Shown here piece by piece: positions 22,122 through 34,018 of a stretch of 64,000 bases of DNA (within the stretch, counting starts at the first letter, position 1; each line of letters starts with the position of its first letter). Location: assembly GCA_021495925.1 (NCBI GenBank), contig JAKEKT010000013.1, forward strand, positions 372,001 to 436,000, given 5' to 3'. The notes below the pieces were generated by a model, which saw nothing but the letters and a program-made list of their open reading frames with translations, was not told the origin of the DNA and made no database searches. The stretch comes from Diplodia intermedia (lineage: Eukaryota > Ascomycota > Dothideomycetes > Botryosphaeriales > Botryosphaeriaceae). Position numbers and translations under genes: made by a program.

Positions 22122-23251
22122 CGAAACGAAATGAACGAAACTCGGATGAAATGAACAGCGAAAGTCTTTCTGCTTTGGAGCGAAAACTTTTCGAGCGTTG
22201 TTATCTACTCCGAGCGTGCGGCACAGCAGGCGGCACAGCCAAAACGCTATTGGTTGATACGTGAAACAACCCTATGCATGACTGACCCACTTTGCCGCCC
22301 CCATATCACGGCGCAGCATGCACATGTACTCTTGATCAAGTAAAGAAAGACGAATCCACTTTCGCATTCGACAATGATTGGCAGCGCCAACGCAGCGCCA
22401 ACAGCTTTTCATTGATTGAAGCTGTACAACGTCCAATACTATTTTGACGCTTAGCGCGCTGTGTGATGTTAATCGCGGTGCAGCTTTTGGACCCCAATAG
22501 ACCTCTGCTGCCTGTTGCCAGCGTTACGCTCCACCGACATCCTTGCATCGCCTCTCGAGGCACAACCCGCCTCACTACATACCTGCGTTTCTGCACCCAC
22601 AGCGAGTAACAAGAGGAGAAAGCCACCCTGTATCTGCCTTGCAGCAATACCCATGTAGGTAGTTGAATTCAATAGCCTGTCGTGGTTATCTGCATTCAAG
22701 ACTTACGTCGGAGTCCGGGAATTGGATTAGGCTACCCGTGTAGGTTGGTTCGATAGTCGCACATCAGACCAGGTGCTTTCAAAACTCCTATTAGCTGTTT
22801 TGCCACCGCTCCTGATGTCAGGTACTCACCAGCGGCTCAACGCTCTTCCCTACCTCTGCATCGCGAAATCAGTGTGTGTACCAGCCTGCCGCGACTATCG
22901 AAAAAGAAAGCTTCCCGGAATTTCTATACGCTTAGAGGGCGGGAAAGAGGGCAAACATCTCAGGCTTGATGGTAGGCGGTAGCGGTGCTTTTTGGGCGGC
23001 CCTGGAGGTCCTGCTCTAGATACGGTACCGTTTGCGACCGCGCGTGAGTTCGTCGGTGCTCAGCCAGTCCGAGGTTGGCTGGTGTGGTAGGTGTTGGACA
23101 CTCCAGCTGAGATATGCACATGTGTGGCCAAGACAATATATGAGTCGAATTGTAGAGGACGGAGAATTTCGCCTTCGCGGATAAGGGACGCCTTCGCTGA
23201 ATAGTAGCACTAGCATCTTAGACACCGAAGGTAAAACACGCTTCACAGCAT
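22122..23251. other. Intergenic, decayed foldback-like sequence
   Basis: Contains the upstream region of the ATPase gene. At 22655-22668 GTAGGTAGTTGAAT matches the outer arm of the foldback family, and ACTTACGTCGGAGTCCGGG follows at ~22705, so a decayed copy is likely. No gene supported. Confidence 0.45.
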
Positions 23252-23719
23252 CTAGCACACTACCGCCGCAAAGTAGATCCACATATCCCACTTCACGAAA
23301 GCAAACACCTCCGCAGCAAGACTACTAGCAGCAGTTTTCAGCCCCGCATCGGCAAACGGATTTGCCAGCCCGCCAAAGACGTCAACATAGCCAACTGCCC
23401 CGCTACTGTAGACAGCGACCAGCGCGGCAACGTGCATGATGGCGTTCGCGAAAAACGCATACGCACACGCGCTGCGTAGGAAAGGCAAATTTTCACCTCC
23501 GAACCGCACGCTCGCATCCGTCTTCTCGCCTCCCTCAACACCGGCAAAGAAGCGCGTGAGCAGCGCCACCCATAGCGGGAACGCCTGCCAGACGGCAATG
23601 GCGTTCTGTGCCGTCGCTACGTTGTCGAGCGGGAGAAACATGAGAACGGTTGGCAGAACGAGACCGACACACGCCGTGGGCACAATGGCGCTTTGCCTTT
23701 CAGAATCATTTAGACTCAA
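23252..23719 (-). pseudogene. Fragment of a fungal multi-pass membrane protein
   Basis: A 155-codon open frame without an ATG at its beginning. It encodes LVLPTVLMFLPLDN, AIAVWQAFPLWVALLTRFF, a cytoplasmic loop, SACAYAFFANAIMHVAALVA and WDMWIYFAAVV, that is, four or so membrane helices. The pattern recalls integral membrane proteins often found beside fungal secondary-metabolite genes, but I cannot assign a family. Upstream frames are closed and the end stops just after WIYFAAVVC, so this is probably the surviving 3' part of a gene. Low certainty that it is expressed. Confidence 0.35.
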
Positions 23720-26626
23720 GTATAAATGCGTATACTTTGATCTATTTCCAGAGCATGGTGCTCCGGCACAGGGGATGGCGAGCGCAGACAGATGGCAGGT
23801 GGCCGCCGTCTCCGTTTTTCATCGGCGAATGGGAGTTCGTTGCTACCTCAGCAAATTTCCGAAGGTGGCTAGAACGCTCGCTGCGCGCGATCCAGTGCGA
23901 CGGGCTGGGTCGCCGCCTTGCCTCATCGAGGCGTGACAGCTGCCAAAAGCCATGGACATTCCTGAGAATCGGGACACGAAAAGCTCGGAGGACAGGGTTA
24001 GTGGCGTTTAGCAGAATACTCTTCGAAGCTTCAAGCGTAGTACGTGGCACGGCATCCGCTCGGTCAAGGTCGCAGAGAACCGAGGACAAAGCTGGGTCCG
24101 GTGTTTGTTTCATTTCTTGAGTGGCGACCACGGCCTTTGTTTCATTGTTTAGTCAAGACAATGGTCAAGACAATGAAAGCTACGCAAACATTATTACTTT
24201 TTGGCCACCCTGGGTATGATTGTAGGAAGACCCGGAAGACCCAGTAAAGTATGGTCTGCACGGAAGAGAATCTTGAAGGTTCATGCTATTACAAGAAAAA
24301 TTTGAAGGGCGAGAGTAGCCCAGCTTGTAGGCGTCATAGCGCAAAGCAAAAATCAATGCGTACGGTTATCAGTAGCCGGTAATGGCAGGCTTATTGAGTC
24401 TGCCTCCGCCATGTTGTCTTCTTTGCCGGTCAACGCAGGCGATGCCCATCGGATTGCCTCTCTGATACATCTGATACATCAGAGAATAGAACCATCCAAT
24501 CTCTCGGAGAAGAATATCCGGACGTGACGACGGCATCTCCCACCACGCGCCAGATCCTTCGGCGATCGTCTTCCGCAGCGGAGTGCGATGCCGGAACGAC
24601 ACAGACGGCGACGGGGGGTCTCCGCCGTATCGCTCTTCGAAATCCGTTGGTGGACAGCATCAGCTCCAGCACCAGCACAATCGAGGCACCTACTGCCACC
24701 CTCCCATCCACCATTTCCACGGCGTTCTATCGAGCAGCTCCTTATTGACATGGTAGTCCCAGCCCGCCTCCGTGCAAGCCGCGCATCCGCTCGCCTCCTC
24801 ATAAGCCGAGCGACGGGTTTCGCCGGTGGCATGGGGCTGAAGCGGTCGCGCGCATTGTCAGCGTCGTAGGCGAAGACGATACGGTGGCGGATGAGGCCGT
24901 GGGACTGAGGGAAGCGGCGGGAGGGCTCGATGAGGTGGTTGGGCAGCACGTTGGTGCCGTGGTTGAAGTGTTGGACGTTCGTAAAGAGGGCTGTTATGTC
25001 GGGGCTATGGGCATCGAGGTGGATGGAAGGCGCGACGGGCGGGGCCTGGGTTGGCGGGGGTCGGCGGTGATGTGGCGTGGTTGATGCGCGAACGGGTGCG
25101 CTTTGTCGGCGCGTGCGCGGTGTCGTCAGCGTGAGTCGGCTGCGTAAGATTCAGGCTCAATGGCGAAGCGGGCGGGGGACACGATGTGGTTGATGCGAAC
25201 TAGGCGCGGACGCGTTGCTCGACATCGGCCTGCTCTGACTGCGACGGTATCGCGGATGGAGAAAGTGTCGGCATGGCTGGGTCGGTGTAAAAGACTGTGG
25301 TGAGCGCCGCGCTGAGCGGGGTCTGTACAACGAAACAGTCAGGCACGGTCCTTCGCTGGCAGTAGGAGAGGGAGGGCGGCGCTCTCGCCTCGACCGATGG
25401 TGTTGTTGGTCCCTGCTCAGCTAGCGTGCGGTCGGGTGTAAGCTTATCGTTAACCCTGTGCTTATCATCAACCTTATTTTTACCACCGCCGCCTTAGTCA
25501 GGATGCAGAGAATACCAGTACAAGAAAGCAGCGACAATGACCGCTTGAGTACAAGCTCGGTAACCGCAATGTCGATGACCTTCGGTGAAATCTCGCCCAC
25601 TCTCTACTTCCGCCACAGGCCCGACTGAGTACCGACTCACAGCAGGTGACAGAAGAATTGAGCCTACCACCCGCCTACTCCTCCTAAGCAATTTCCAGCA
25701 TGATTGTACGTAGTTAAATTTAGAGTTCCGGACGAATTTGTACGTATTTGAATATACTTATGTGTGACAGGTAGTAGCGTCGTCGATGGAGCATAGACTG
25801 CCCAATTTTTTTTATCGCCTGCCGTGGCCTTGCAAACGGGCCTTTTAAGCCCCGCATATGCTCACTTTCTTTTACAGCAGTCCCTAGCCTTGAAAGTGTG
25901 TACTTAAATTGGCCTCTCTAAAGCCCTTCGCCCGCTTTGCGGCCGGATCAAGATGTGCGCTACGAAGAAATATCAAAGATTTAAGTAGATCAACGGTATA
26001 GTGGTGCTAGTGTTAAGGAAAAAGTTATGTGCAGAGTGGACTATAATATGGATGGCCGAATAAACGGCAGACAGTAGATAAGCTAGTCTATATAGGGTAA
26101 TTCGGTGAACGCAGCCTCGATGGAGCTCTCCGCGGTCGATTGACTTGTATCTAACGCAGTTGGACCATTAATGTGGCCGACACGAGGTGCTGGAGAAGGA
26201 ACGGCCTTGGGCCAGTAGTTTCTAGGGGTTAGGACTTCGATCCTGGGAAGTTGCAGGGTTCAAAACATGTAGATACATATAACTCTTGACTTTGTATCGA
26301 GCAGCACTGGGACGGGAATTGATAGCCCATATCCACAATCACAACATCACCCAAGGCGAATGGGCTGGTCGAGCCAGCTTGCAAATTGGTGCAGGTATCA
26401 AACCTGGCATTTTTTGATTTTTTGTTTTTGTTTTTGATAACATACCACACATTCAATCAAACAAGGAGAAAAGAAAGTACAATCAGAAAGTCCCACGCGA
26501 AAATGAAACCGAGAAGTCCCTCCGTCCTACACCTGGATCGAGGGGAGCTGACTGCAGCAGCGTGAAACTCCAAGACCGTCATCGCCTCCATCCACAGAAG
26601 ACCATGATCTGCAGCAGACAGCTCGT
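23720..26626. other. Gene-poor stretch with GC-rich and AT-rich blocks
   Basis: Contains GC-rich DNA up to ~25,450 with several open but unrecognised frames. One minus-strand example reads HFNHGTNVLPNHLIEPSRRF, which looks protein-like but has no family I know. From ~25,690 to 26,470 the DNA turns AT-rich. A sequence at 25,705-25,755 (GTAGTTAAATTTAG..CCGGACGAAT..) resembles a degraded foldback arm. No gene supported. Confidence 0.4.
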
Positions 26627-27397
26627 CTACATGACAGCACATAGATCCGGGATGCTGCTCGTCAAATCATAATCGTCATCATCAGGCGGAAGCGGTGTCC
26701 TGCAAGCCCTCTCCAGTGCAACCTCAGCCACAACCTCCGCAAGCCTGGCACTCAGGCCATCAGCGCGGTCGTTAGCCGCAGCGACACGGACATCACGCTC
26801 TGATCTCATAGCAGCGGCGTGGTCGTTGGCCCTGTCGACAAGGGCAAAAAGGTCATCGACGCGGTTGTTCAAGTTCGCCGCGCGGTTGGTGGCGGCCCGC
26901 AGCTCGGTGCGAAGGTCGGTCTCTGTGCGACCGTGGTCGGTGAGGAGCTTGTAGACCTTGTCGCGAAGATCGGTGATGGTGGCGAGATGTTGGGTCTCGC
27001 GGGTGGAAGCGGCTGCGGCGGACGAGTTCGCGGCGCAGATGGTCTCGTCCTTGGTCGACACATCGTCCTTCAGGGCTTGGATGGTGTCGCGGGTTTCAAC
27101 AAGGGACTCTTGGTACCTCATGCTCTGGTTCTGGGCGTTGGTGAGCGAGCGCTCAAGTCCTTGGATCGTCTCTTCGTCTGTGTTCATGATTCCGCGCATT
27201 GCGCCAATTTCTGACGAGAGGTCACTGATCACGATTAGGGCGCTCGTATGAAACCGTTGAAGGTGTTGGGTCCGCTCCTCCTCTGTGGCCACCGGGCCTT
27301 GGAGGGCTTGGTGAGCGGTGGCAAGATCAGCGAAGGCAGCCATAACCTGGGTCCGGCGACCTTGAGAGGTGATCATGGTTGAGGGCAACGTGCTCAT
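26627..27397 (-). CDS. Coiled-coil protein with C-terminal CaaX box (paralogue A)
   Basis: A 256-residue single-exon ORF from ATG 27397 (MSTLPSTMITSQG). From about residue 55 nearly the whole protein is heptad-like, rich in Ala, Glu, Asp, Arg and Thr (GLERSLTNAQNQ, TDLRTELRAATNRAANLNNR). It ends VALERACRTPLP, an acidic stretch, then CAVM and stop. C-A-V-M fits a CaaX prenylation signal with Met favouring farnesyltransferase. The neighbouring gene on the same strand ends VALERACRTPLP, acidic stretch, CVAM. The two are therefore tandem paralogues, and shared tail selection is likely. A membrane-tethered rod is inferred. No named family recognised. Confidence 0.7.
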   Translation of the reverse strand: MSTLPSTMITSQGRRTQVMAAFADLATAHQALQGPVATEEERTQHLQRFHTSALIVISDLSSEIGAMRGIMNTDEETIQGLERSLTNAQNQSMRYQESLVETRDTIQALKDDVSTKDETICAANSSAAAASTRETQHLATITDLRDKVYKLLTDHGRTETDLRTELRAATNRAANLNNRVDDLFALVDRANDHAAAMRSERDVRVAAANDRADGLSARLAEVVAEVALERACRTPLPPDDDDYDLTSSIPDLCAVM

Positions 27398-27992
27398 TTT
27401 CGAGTCGAGGTGGTTTGCTGGAGTTGATCCGGGACATGGAGATGAAATATATAGATATGAAAAAGGAGTGGATGTACAGAAATTGTACATTGTTTCCGGG
27501 TATATAGTGATGGAAGTCATGTATAAGTACAGTGCATTGTTTTGAGACAGCTACGACGTCTATATACTAAACCCATTAAGGATCTCTTTTGTGTTATCAT
27601 TTGTCGGAAGTCAAACCGCGTAAAAACATGTAAACTGCTAGTAAATAAATAGCCATAGTTGTGAAAGAGCACCAGGTAGCTGGAATAAGTCAAGTATACG
27701 ATTTATTCAATTCTATCGCGACTCGTATCGGCACTTATTATAGACAACTAGTTTATGAAGCACAAGTGAAAGTCACAGTCTCAATTAGAACCAGATTGCA
27801 AAGCAAAGTAAACTTTCATTTAGAAGATAGCCAACCAACATCGAGAAAAGCCTGTACAGGCCTTCGTCAAAAACAAGAAACACCACATAAAGGAATTGTC
27901 TCGAACCACAGCAGACTTCCAAAGCGCTCTAGAAAGACCTAATACTGCCAGACACTACCGTCCAACAGCCAAAAAGACAAACACATCCAACC
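27398..27992. other. Spacer between the two CaaX coiled-coil genes
   Basis: About 600 bp, AT-rich in its left two-thirds. It should hold the promoter of paralogue A (AATATATAGATAT near 27,445 is a TATA candidate) and the 3' UTR of paralogue B. No gene seen. Confidence 0.5.
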
Positions 27993-29381
27993 TCACATCG
28001 CCACACACTCCTCCCCCTCATCCCCCGACTCCTCCGGCAACGGCGTCCGACACGCCCTCTCCAGCGCCACCCACGCCTCCGCCTCCCTCAGCCTCCCCTC
28101 CAACGCATCCGCCCGGCGCGAGGCCGCCTCCTCCCTTGCATCCGCCCCGGCGCAGGCCATCTCCAGCTCGATGATGCGTTCCTCAGCCCGAATCACCTGC
28201 TTAGTCCGCTCGCCGAGGACCCGCTCCACCACCAACGCGCGCTCGATCGCGCCCCGCGCGTGCTCCAGTTCCCTCTCGCGCGTCTCGAGCGTCACCGCTA
28301 GCTGGTCGCGCAGCCGCGCGATTTCGGCGCGCGAGAGGGCGAGCGTGGTGTCGCGCGCGGTGCACCCCTGCTCGGCCGTGGCGGCGCGGCGGTTCGCGGC
28401 TGCGATGGTGGTGTGCGCGTCGGCGAGGTCGTTGGCGCGGTCTTGCAGGGCGTCGTTTGCTGCTGCTAGTTTGGTTTGGAGGCTTTGTGTCTCGTGTGCG
28501 GAGAGGGCCAGGTCGGCTTTGCCCTTTTCGTTGGCGGCTTGCAGCTTTTCGATTTGGCTGCGGGCGGTGGCGACGGAGGCGTCGCGGATGCGGAGGGTTG
28601 AGCGCGTCTTGTTCAGCTTGTCGTTGGCGGTGGCGAGCGACGCGTCGCGGTCGACCAGCTTGTGCTGGAGGTCGGTGGTCGTGTTGCGGGCGGTGGCAAG
28701 GTCGGCCTCGAGGTTCTCGGCGTGGCGGGTGCGGTCGACCAGGGTGTGTTGCAGGTTATCCTTTTCGGCACGGACGGTGGCGAGGGAGGCGTCCCTTTCG
28801 ACAAGCTTGCTCTCGAGTTCCTTGATCGTGGCATCGGCGGTGGAGAAGGAGTTGTTCTGGTCGACGAGCTTGCCCTGGAGGTCGGTAATCGTGCTGCGGG
28901 CGGCGACCAGCTCTGCCTCGAGGTTGTCATAGTCGCGGGTCGCCCAGATGTGCCAAGTGGTGAGCTGATCGACCCGGCTGTTGGCAGCTTCCAGGAGGTC
29001 CTTGGTGGCAGCGAGCTCCGCTTTCGTGCTGGCAAGCTCGTCGTTGCGGGCGTCAATCTCGCACCGGATATACTCGTTCTCGACCCGGATGCGGGAAATC
29101 TCGATTACCCGGTCATCGACAGTGCTTTGGAAGTTCGCGTTCTCGTTGCGGCTGACAGAAATCTCAAGCTCGAGACGATCATTCTCACGCTGAAGATCAT
29201 GGATTCTGTCCTCCTTCTGCGAGCTAGCCAGCTCAAGGTCGATAATCTGCTTCTCCTTTTCTGCCACCTGGCCCTGGAGGCGGGCGATCGTGGTACGTGC
29301 CAAGTCTTTGGCGTTGTGGAGTCGCCTGTTCTCCGCTAGCAGGCCCTCGACATTGTGGTTGGTGAGGTTGGAATTGCTCAT
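27993..29381 (-). CDS. Long coiled-coil protein with C-terminal CaaX box (paralogue B)
   Basis: A 462-residue single-exon ORF from ATG 29381 (MSNSNLTNHNVEGLLAENRR). Almost the entire chain is predicted coiled coil. The middle contains imperfect internal repeats of the form LVxRDASLATxxxx, with variants at VERDASLATVRAEKDNLQ, VDRDASLATANDKLNK and RIRDASVATARSQIEK. The end is VALERACRTPLPEESGDEGE, then ECVAM and stop, giving a C-V-A-M CaaX box. Shared end and strand with the 256-residue neighbour indicate duplication followed by repeat expansion. A TATA-like element (GTTTATATAGC) lies ~55-60 bp upstream. Function unknown; a farnesylated scaffold or tether is inference. Confidence 0.75.
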   Translation of the reverse strand: MSNSNLTNHNVEGLLAENRRLHNAKDLARTTIARLQGQVAEKEKQIIDLELASSQKEDRIHDLQRENDRLELEISVSRNENANFQSTVDDRVIEISRIRVENEYIRCEIDARNDELASTKAELAATKDLLEAANSRVDQLTTWHIWATRDYDNLEAELVAARSTITDLQGKLVDQNNSFSTADATIKELESKLVERDASLATVRAEKDNLQHTLVDRTRHAENLEADLATARNTTTDLQHKLVDRDASLATANDKLNKTRSTLRIRDASVATARSQIEKLQAANEKGKADLALSAHETQSLQTKLAAANDALQDRANDLADAHTTIAAANRRAATAEQGCTARDTTLALSRAEIARLRDQLAVTLETRERELEHARGAIERALVVERVLGERTKQVIRAEERIIELEMACAGADAREEAASRRADALEGRLREAEAWVALERACRTPLPEESGDEGEECVAM

Positions 29382-30926
29382 GTTGACAATGTTGCAAATC
29401 GTGGGTTGTAGGTTTGATCGATTTAGAATGCAAGTTGGGGTTTATATAGCTATCAAATGTCAGTCAATGATCGAATACAGTGTAATGTCTTCGCTAAATT
29501 CTCGTAAACACATACTTTGGCTGGAGGTGAGTTTTCAAGCCAACTTGGCGTGTTATCATCGCGGCTCGTGCCCAGTACCACTTTCAACGCGTATTCCTGC
29601 TACCAGCTCCGTTCTGATATGCAATGTATATAAAGGAAATTCTTCGAAATGTTCTGAACACCATAGGAATTCGAAGAACCCCGCACAGGTGTATTTCCAT
29701 TGAGTCGTGACTCAAAATGGACTTCCGTCAGGTTTCACGATAGTGTCGGACTACCGGTAAGGTCCACTGTGATATGCGTCTGGTAGGATCTGTTCGAAAA
29801 CCAGGTGCTACATAACACGAATACTGACGCGTAGTATATAAAAGGATGCTCAAGCGTGGCCAGCGCCCATAGCGACTTGACCATCGTATGCGCTTATAGC
29901 CCATTGTAGTCAGCAGCCTTTCGGGCGGTGGCGGAATCAATGTTCCAGAACGCGCAGCACACTCTCATGCCAGCTTTTCTCGTCAAATCCAACTTGAAGT
30001 CCGGGGGATGCATCGTCGTCCCCTCAAAGGAAGAGAAACATCTTTATGGTATCCGTTGAAAGCAGTCTGCACCAGCAAGCGGCTTTCCCAAGGAAATCCT
30101 ACCGGCAAGCGGCACCAAACACGGGCGAGTGCAGTTTGAAAGAATACGTATAACGTGGAAAATGCAGTTCTACGTGGCGAAAGATATGAAATGGAAACAG
30201 TGTGTTTCACATACAATGTCTAGCACAATGGGCGTAGAAACAAAATGCAGGTATGTTTGCCTGTTTGAAGTATGCACAACATACTTTTGTAAGTTCTCTT
30301 ACTAATCGTGAGCTGACTGACAACACAGAGGCTTTAGAGAGGAGCCGAATCCTTTGGCAACCGTCTTCACCTTTTAACAGACTATGGACAGCTTGCACGC
30401 TCCACCATTTGGTCAAAATGGTCGGTCATGCTCTTTTTGTAGATCATGAGACGTGCGTTTCGGATATGCTGCAGAGATTTCGAGATGCAGTTGGAAACGC
30501 GGGTAAGCACGGCATATAGCCATCAAACCATCCTACTAAACTACTCACATGCGTAAGGCACAGGGCCTCGGCCAGGTTTATTAATTCTATCGTCCTCTGT
30601 CGTAAAGATTAATTATCTCCCCAGAAACTAAAAGAGGTCTCTTTGATAAGTGAACAAGGAGTAAACGGCGAGCACAGCAGCAAGAGTTGGCAATTTTTGC
30701 AGACTCAGAAAAACATGGCATAACGCTTGGCAATTGGTATCAGCCTCTTTATGAGAAAAGGCAAACATGACTTCACCAATCGTATGACACGTGGGCGTTC
30801 GCGAAATGCTCAATGAGTTTCACAATTTTCTTTATTACTCGTAAGTTACCTCTCCCCGCTTTGTACCGTAGCCGAACGCAGAGAATGTCCATCGGAGACG
30901 AAGCCACGAAGATCCCAGATGGCCGA
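29382..30926. other. Intergenic, no supported gene
   Basis: Holds the promoter of the coiled-coil gene at its left and the 3' flank of the BTB gene at its right. Small ORFs lack any recognisable feature. No repeat family member seen. Confidence 0.5.
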
Positions 30927-31918
30927 CTACTCCATCGTTGCAGTCGAGTCACCAGAACAAGGATCACATTCCATATCGCCGTAGTCAGAAGAAGGCTCAC
31001 AGTCCATATCGTCGCAATCCGAAGAAGACGCAACCTCAGCCTCAGTCTCACCCTCATACTCCGTCTCGTCGTCCGGCGGCAAATAGTCAGCATCACCCGC
31101 CAATATCGGCTTCACATTCCGTGCAATGTAACGGACAAAGTCCGCACCAAACGTGTTGCCGCCCTTCAGAAATAGGCGAAAGTTGCCGCAAGCATACATC
31201 AGCTTGATATTGACCCAGACGTTGCTCAGGAACAAGTCGCGCAGCTGATGGTCGGGAACATCGGGAGTGTTGGCGTAGATGAAAGCACCGACCTTGGTCA
31301 AGTGGATAGCGTCGGCGCGCGAGTGGACGGCGTAGTCGTCGGTTATCATGGTCATGTTGATCCAGGCCAGGTCGCGCAAGGAGGGCATGCAGTATTTCTC
31401 GGCCAGCATGTACACACGCACGTTGAGGTGCATCCAGTCGAGCATCTGCGCGGAGCGGGTCTTCGCGCTGGGGCTCGGCTTCGGCGGCGCGGTGGGCTGC
31501 TGCGAGTCGGCCGAGTAGGCCCACTCCAGCATGGCCGCCACGGCGTCGGGGTGGTCGTCGTTGAGCTCGATAACGCCGGACTCCTGTCCCTAAGATTTTT
31601 ATTAGAATACCCGTTGCTAGGCAGATGAAGGGCCGTGGCGAGGCTGGCGAGTAAGACGGGGCAGAAAGTACCTGCAAATCCTCGCCGTGTGCCTTTTCCA
31701 GGAACCCGCAGTGGGTAAATACGATGACTTTGTGCACGTTCCAAGTCCGAGCTCCACAACGAATGACAAGGTCGGAATGTTTGCCAGAGTGGAGAAAGCT
31801 GTTATATATTAGTCTTGCGTTTTCGTGGCTCGCGATGGACGTACCGCGTCAGGGTACCCCGTTTGGACACTCCGGGGTAGGTCCAGGCCTCCTCGTCCGG
31901 AACGGAGGCTTTAGGCAT
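30927..31918 (-). CDS. BTB/POZ domain protein, three exons
   Basis: Exons 31918-31845, 31798-31672 and 31589-30927 give 287 residues with matching phases. The BTB core reads SDLVIRCGARTWNVHKVIV, TLHCGF-like helix (THCGFLEKAHG), ESGVIELNDDHPDAVAAML and WAYSADSQ, followed by LNVRVYMLAEKYCMPSLRDL. This is the standard fungal BTB pattern: D-h-x-h, HK..hh, then the I-x-L-x-x-D-D-P strand-helix and the YxLAxKY helix. BTB domains dimerise and often connect to Cullin-3 ligases. The C-terminus is strongly acidic (DETEYEGETEAEVASSSD). Target unknown. Confidence 0.82.
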
Positions 31919-32235
31919 GGTTCTTGACTTTGTGGGAGACGGTGGATCTTGTCTTTTGAGGGGGAACGTGGCTGAAGAGTAGAGGCGATGGTATGAAGGG
32001 GTGTAAGGTGTTGGTAAACAGGTCGACCGGTTCGTCGCCGTTTCATGCGCGATCGCAACGCGCTAGCGGTGCATTCACTACCTACGCGCTGTCGCCGCAC
32101 AGACACGGCGTTCCTCGAGCGCGGTATCCACTCTTTTTACGCCCACAAGTATGACTCACTTACGGAAGACCGTCGCCAAAAAGAGTCTCTTGGTGGCGGC
32201 GTTCTTCTTCAAAGTGATGGAAATGCGCAACCCTA
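31919..32235. other. Short intergenic gap upstream of the BTB gene
   Basis: About 315 bp serving as promoter of the BTB gene and 3' flank of the next minus-strand gene. No further feature seen. Confidence 0.5.
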
Positions 32236-33214
32236 CTACTTCTCAACCCTCTCGACACTGGCCCTGGTATGAACGCGCTCCAAGGGGCCACGAGAAAATC
32301 GCAGCATCCGGACCAGCTCCACGGGGGCGGTGACCACCTCGCTCCACTCCATCGTCATGCCGAACCTTGAACCCTCAAGACGAACCCTCAAACGCGCGCA
32401 AGTAAAGCGAAGGTCGGGGCAGTCGTCTTCTACGGCCATGCGGCGCGACGAGGGAGAGATTCCGCTCTCGGAGTAGTCGTCATCGTAATGCTGCTGATGG
32501 ATGTCGTATATCGCGTAGACGCCGTCGATGCGGCCATCATCTGGGACGATGCGTGCGACAAGGACATAGCCCGTCGCCATCCACGGGCGTTCGGCAGCCT
32601 CGTCGTTTGTAGCCGGTACTCCCATCTCGTCGTCATTGTCCATGTATTGCAGTACGCCCAGCTGGTGAAAGACAAATCCGGGGACTGTCTTGTGGACGAT
32701 GGGCGTGGACGAGGGGCCGCCGCCGCCGGTGGTGGACTCGTCCGAAGGGAAATGCTGATCTTTACGGCGACTGACAGAGACGGGAAGGTTGACGCCCAGG
32801 AAGTTGCAGTCCGTTAGGATGCCCTCGCTGTACTTTGCGTCTCCCCTCTCCGCAAAGCAGGGTGAAAGCGTCAGGTACAAGGCGGAAGAAGTTGTCTTGG
32901 CCGTCGCGGCCGAGAGGTAACCATGGGCGCGTGTCACGCAGCATCCAATGTACCAGGGTACCAACCGCGGCTTTGTCGTAGAAACTCATGTTGTCGACAT
33001 GGGCGGCGAAGTCTGTGTGTGAGACGACGTCGTCGTCCCGCTGATTTTTGAGCCTTAGCTCGCGACAGCCCCATTCGTAGTAAGCCTTCCGATCGCGCCG
33101 CTCGGGAAAGCGCTGCCTCAAAAACTCTGAGTATTGATCTCCGTGGACCTTGTTGCGGCAGGCATCCTCGAAGAACTCCTCATAATCCGCGTCAGTGGGC
33201 GGGTCAGTGGCCAT
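32236..33214 (-). CDS. Hypothetical protein, two exons
   Basis: Exon 1 33214-32834 and exon 2 32754-32236 give 299 residues. The 79-bp intron has donor GTACAG, a CTAAC branch-like site and acceptor CAG, and keeps phase 0. The N-terminal ~125 residues are helical and charged (YEEFFEDACRNKVHGDQYSE, FPERRDRKAYYEWGCRELRL). The C-terminal part looks beta-rich (VHKTVPGFVFHQLGVLQYMD, ATGYVLVARIVPDDGRIDGV). I do not recognise the family. Its position directly behind the BTB gene on the same strand is not evidence of a functional link. Confidence 0.6.
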
Positions 33215-34018
33215 GGCACAGACAGGTGGGTAGTGAGAATTTCCGAGTCGAAGAAAGTGTAGGATGGTTGCAGCGGTTGTGCGAGGTGAGGTAATTTGTG
33301 GTCGAAAGTCGAAGCGAGACGTCATCAACCCACAAATAAGCACACTATTGAAATTAATACGTCAGCTACACAAAGCAGATACGGATGCACAATTCTTACG
33401 GTCTACTGCCTAATGTAATGTGAAAATGTTGAAACAATCCTACACGGTAAAAAGATAATGTCCAGAAACGAAGAACATGTTTCTTTAATCTTCTACGTGG
33501 GCAGTCGAATCGATTATCCAGACATAGATGTAGACTCAAAGCTTGCACGTGTGGATCAGGACATAGGATTCAACTGCCCACGTAAGTAGTGCTGTATATT
33601 CGTCTTTTGCACCACACTTGATGAAATGACACAAATGGAAACCTCGGCAGCGAGATCTTAAGATAGATCGCTACAGGTCGAGGGAATTTCCGTCTCTCAG
33701 ACAAGTTCATTAGACATTGCCAAAGCTCGAAAAGATTTAGAACTATCGAATAAAGGAACTCAATGGCACAAAGAGAGGACTCTCAATCCGGGGCACATGG
33801 AAAGCGGCTGAGTCTCCGGAATACTTGCAATTAGAAACAACATAGAACATCAACATCTACCTTCAACAACAACGATTCACACGGCTCACCGGAGCTTTCG
33901 CCTCCCAAAGGGCGGCCCAACTCCGCAGCATCATCCGCCGGCGCTCACTACCTACAACGCACCACTCCGCGCTATCCATCCCCATCCAGGCAGCAGCAGC
34001 CTTCCATCACAACCCCTC
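33215..34018. other. Intergenic with a foldback element
   Basis: 800 bp, AT-rich in the middle. It holds the promoter of the 33214 gene, the foldback at 33494-33584 and the 3' flank of the esterase gene. No gene supported. Confidence 0.5.
33494..33584. repeat. Foldback element, copy 3 (diverged)
   Basis: The outer arms TACGTGGGCAGTCGAAT (left) and ATTCAACTGCCCACGTA (right) are reverse complements with one mismatch. Inner parts have decayed (ATTATCCAGACAT versus GTGGATCAGGACAT). The GCAGTTGAAT segment matches the other members of the family. Confidence 0.65.

Noticed and set aside
24479..24949. 156-codon minus-strand ORF reading NVLPNHLIEPSRRF
   Set aside because: Looks protein-like and can be extended upstream, but I recognise no family, there is no ATG at its start, and nothing connects it to a complete gene.
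25690..26470. RIP-type (repeat-induced point mutation) AT island
   Set aside because: The block is AT-rich, but I found no repeat partner and did not compute a RIP index, so the claim cannot be supported.
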